Positions 27,311-29,528 of a DNA stretch of 29,528 nucleotides are shown piece by piece (within the stretch, counting starts at the first letter, position 1; each line of letters opens with the position of its first letter). Under the pieces are notes generated by a model, which saw only the letters and a program-made list of their open reading frames with translations, ran no database searches and was not told the DNA's origin. Source of the DNA: a virus; the IMG/VR virus record IMGVR_UViG_3300025083_000156, positions 1 through 29,528 of that record. The stretch is one strand, 5' to 3'. The translations under genes and the position numbers were made by a program.

Positions 27311-28407
27311 TACAAACTTAGGCCTTTAAATGTATCTTTAGACACATCTTGCTTTGTTCCGCCTATAACATAACTACTTATTTCTGTTTCTTGTGGTGCT
27401 ACTTGCACACTACCTCCAGTGATCCATTGCTGGGTCCAAGGTAAAGGATTAGAGCCTGTGTTATATATCTTTTCTTGTCCTACGGCGTGCATTCTTTTAC
27501 CAGCAATAAATTCTACATACTGACATAATAGTTCTGCATTTAATCCAATAATACTACCATCTTTAAATAAGTATTCCGCCCATGCTTTCTCTTGTTCTAC
27601 AGCATCTACAAACATCTGTGTACACTCTGCATAAGTTTCCTTTTGTATCTTTGCAAAGTCTTTATCATCTTGTGGTAAAAGTTTTAACATTGTCTGTGTA
27701 CTTGCCAAATGAACGTTTTCATCTCTAGCAATAAATTTAATAATTTTAGCATTACCTTCCATTCTTTTAAGTTCAGCAAATGCCCAACTACATGCAAAAC
27801 TAACATAAAAACGTACACCTTCTAATATGTTTACACTCATTAAACACATCCATATTGCTTTCTTATGTTCATATTCGTCATACTTTTTACTACCTTGTTC
27901 TTTTAGTAAATTATGTTCTATAAGTTTATCGTAATTTGCTGTAATACTATCAGCACAATCTACAATTTCTTGTATGTCTAACATTTCATCAAATACTTTG
28001 CTAGGATTTGGATAAACATTTCTTATAATATGTGTGTAACTTCTACTATGTATTGTTTCACTGAACGCCCAAGTTTCAATCCATGTTTCTAATTCAGGAA
28101 GACTTACTATAGGCAGGAAAGCAATATTAGGTGAACGACCCTGCACACTATCAAGTAGTATTTGTCTTTTTAAATTACTTGTAAAGATATGTTGCTCATG
28201 ATCTGTCAAGTTTTTAAAGTCAGTAGCATCTTTAAGAATGTCTACTTCTTCTGGTCTCCAAAAGAAACCTAATTGTTTATCTGTAAACTTATCAAACTGT
28301 TTATATTTAAGTGTATCAAATCTCTGCATGACTGGACCGCCAGTCGGATCTAGAAACATTGTTACTTTAGTATGATCTGCTCTATTTTTTGTATCTAATA
28401 CTGTCAT
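27310..28407 (-). CDS. nrdB: Ribonucleotide reductase class Ia, beta subunit
   Basis: A 365-residue radical-generating subunit. Diiron ligands are Asp86 (LLDSVQGRSPN), Glu117 and His120 (AFSETIHSRSY), Glu196 (NILEGVRFY), Glu230 and His233 (ARDENVHL); the radical Tyr is Tyr124. These align with E. coli NrdB Asp84, Glu115, His118, Glu204, Glu238, His241 and Tyr122. It pairs with NrdA to make deoxyribonucleotides for phage DNA. The start overlaps the NrdA stop (ATGA), so the subunits are made from one message. The length is close to the usual 375. Confidence 0.97.
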   Translation of the reverse strand: MTVLDTKNRADHTKVTMFLDPTGGPVMQRFDTLKYKQFDKFTDKQLGFFWRPEEVDILKDATDFKNLTDHEQHIFTSNLKRQILLDSVQGRSPNIAFLPIVSLPELETWIETWAFSETIHSRSYTHIIRNVYPNPSKVFDEMLDIQEIVDCADSITANYDKLIEHNLLKEQGSKKYDEYEHKKAIWMCLMSVNILEGVRFYVSFACSWAFAELKRMEGNAKIIKFIARDENVHLASTQTMLKLLPQDDKDFAKIQKETYAECTQMFVDAVEQEKAWAEYLFKDGSIIGLNAELLCQYVEFIAGKRMHAVGQEKIYNTGSNPLPWTQQWITGGSVQVAPQETEISSYVIGGTKQDVSKDTFKGLSL

Positions 28408-29528
28408 ATTTTACAACTCTCGCAATCTTCATCGTCAATCATACCTGCTTCTAATTCAGGTAGATTGTCTTCTTTGTTAATATCTATTTCACCTTGTCCG
28501 TCGTATGTGTTATTGTAGTATAACTGTTTGCCACCATATTTATAAAAATTAATGACATCAGTTAGTAGAACACTCATTGGCACTTTTTCATCTTCAAAGT
28601 GTTCTGGATTGTAAGATGTATTTACCGAAATACCCTGGTCTATGTACTTCTGTAATACCGCCATGATTTTTAAATATCCTGCAGGAGACTTTTGTTCCCA
28701 TAGTAAATCATATTTGTTTTTATAATATGGAAATCCAGGTACAACTTGTTTCAATACACCATGCTTACTTTGTTTAATACTAATATAACTTCTTGGTGCC
28801 TCTATACCATTTGTACTATTACTAATTTGTGCAGATGTTTCTGCAGGCATTAGTGCCATTAATGTACTGTTTCTAATACCATGCTCTTTTAAATCGCTTC
28901 GTAATCCTTTCCAGTCTTGTCTCTCTTTATGTTTAACTAAATCGTTAACATCTTCTTTATATGTTTGGTTAGGTGTTATACCATGTCCATATTTTGTTTC
29001 CATATTTTTAGGACATGCACCTTTTTCTTTTGCTAGATCGTTACTTGCTTTAATTAAATAATAACTCCATGCTTCTGCCCATTTATCTACTAAGTTTAAG
29101 TCTGGTTCTTGATATGTACTATTATTTTTGGCTAACCAATATGCAAAATTAATGATACCTATGCCTAAAGGACGTCTATTCATAGTACTTAATTGTGCCG
29201 CTACAACAGGGTACTCTTGATAGTCTAATAGTTCATCTAATGCTCTCACACTTAGATCACAGACCTTTTCAAGTTCCGTTGTATCTTTTAGTACACCCCA
29301 ATTGATTGCACTTAAAGTACATAGACTAATTTCACCTTCAGGATCATTTATATCATTTAATGGTTTTGTTGGTAAATTAATCTCGCAACATAAATTACTT
29401 TGTTTAATAGGAGCAACATCTTCCATAAATGCACCATGCGTATTTGCATGATCTACATTCATTAAATATATTCTTCCTGTGTCTTTACGTTCTGTCATAA
29501 ATGCAGTAAACAATTCTTGTGCAGGTAT
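28404..29528 (-). CDS. nrdA: Ribonucleotide reductase class Ia, alpha subunit (C-terminal part)
   Basis: 374 residues of the large subunit; the frame stays open to the right edge, so roughly the first half lies outside. SNLCCEINLPT is the active-site thiyl-Cys and catalytic Glu block (E. coli C439/E441 region). MALMPAETSAQISNSTNGIE and LYYNNTYDGQG, with the radical-transfer Tyr pair, follow. The protein ends with CESCKI, the C-terminal redox Cys pair that passes electrons from thioredoxin or glutaredoxin. The stop overlaps the nrdB start. No intein or intron is visible in this part. Confidence 0.97.
   Translation of the reverse strand: MPAQELFTAFMTERKDTGRIYLMNVDHANTHGAFMEDVAPIKQSNLCCEINLPTKPLNDINDPEGEISLCTLSAINWGVLKDTTELEKVCDLSVRALDELLDYQEYPVVAAQLSTMNRRPLGIGIINFAYWLAKNNSTYQEPDLNLVDKWAEAWSYYLIKASNDLAKEKGACPKNMETKYGHGITPNQTYKEDVNDLVKHKERQDWKGLRSDLKEHGIRNSTLMALMPAETSAQISNSTNGIEAPRSYISIKQSKHGVLKQVVPGFPYYKNKYDLLWEQKSPAGYLKIMAVLQKYIDQGISVNTSYNPEHFEDEKVPMSVLLTDVINFYKYGGKQLYYNNTYDGQGEIDINKEDNLPELEAGMIDDEDCESCKI

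Noticed and set aside
1-29528. CRISPR arrays, insertion sequences or integrase/attachment sites
   Set aside because: No regularly spaced repeats, transposase or integrase frames, or flanking inverted repeats were found by reading; the direct repeats seen are operator-like or inside genes.

Overview
The window is an AT-rich, densely packed fragment of a T4-like myovirus. It carries class Ia ribonucleotide reductase (NrdA/NrdB), an ATP-dependent DNA ligase, a DexA-type exonuclease, a T4-type lysozyme, a PAAR spike-tip protein, six tRNA genes and many copies of a T4-like late promoter (TATAAATA or NATAAATA). Several small proteins look like families I associate with marine T4-like phages of cyanobacteria and SAR11. 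The host is probably a marine bacterium with ordinary sigma70-type promoters (TTGACA/TATAAT). The host name is inference, not something the sequence proves.

Layout. (1) Positions 1-6713, plus strand: a basic DUF5872-like protein, acyl carrier protein, a holin-like membrane protein, lysozyme, small unknowns, a large acidic protein starting MKLYDLF, a 2OG-Fe(II) oxygenase, a short-chain dehydrogenase, a nucleotidyltransferase-like fusion protein and a small partner sharing its LxKLAG motif. (2) 6697-9513, minus: a four-gene late operon with overlapping ends, ordered peptide deformylase, glycoside hydrolase family 6 (cellulase family), 2OG oxygenase, and a methyltransferase with protein-arginine-methyltransferase hallmarks. 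(3) 9597-16840, minus: a block largely with early-type promoters, holding a metallopeptidase, DNA ligase, DexA-like exonuclease, two glycosyltransferases, tRNAs and unknown genes. One plus-strand gene (13965) lies behind a triple 11-bp repeat that resembles a Pho box. (4) 16842-20879, minus: tRNAs, a basic protein with 11-residue repeats, a candidate small RNA, a class 3 lipase, another 2OG oxygenase, a seven-iron ferredoxin and a cluster of very small, mostly membrane proteins. (5) 20925-26421: a PP-loop ATPase (minus), a subtilisin-like protease and a cluster-less radical-SAM-like protein (plus), then a true radical SAM enzyme coupled to PAAR and a small possible Sm-like protein (minus). (6) 26423-29528, minus: an SGNH-like protein, NrdB, and NrdA running off the right edge.

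How it may work together. Ligase, exonuclease and ribonucleotide reductase support DNA replication and nucleotide supply. Lysozyme with the holin-like protein would release progeny. PAAR, the subtilase and possibly the acidic fusion proteins are likely virion components. The window is unusually rich in enzymes that could modify proteins or surfaces: three 2OG oxygenases, an arginine-methyltransferase-like enzyme, a radical SAM protein, glycosyltransferases, a cellulase-family hydrolase and a lipase. The most interesting points are the GH6-PRMT late operon, a repeated 5-bp spacing between late promoters and start codons that predicts leaderless mRNAs, the Pho-box-like array, and the ferredoxin/micro-membrane-protein cluster.
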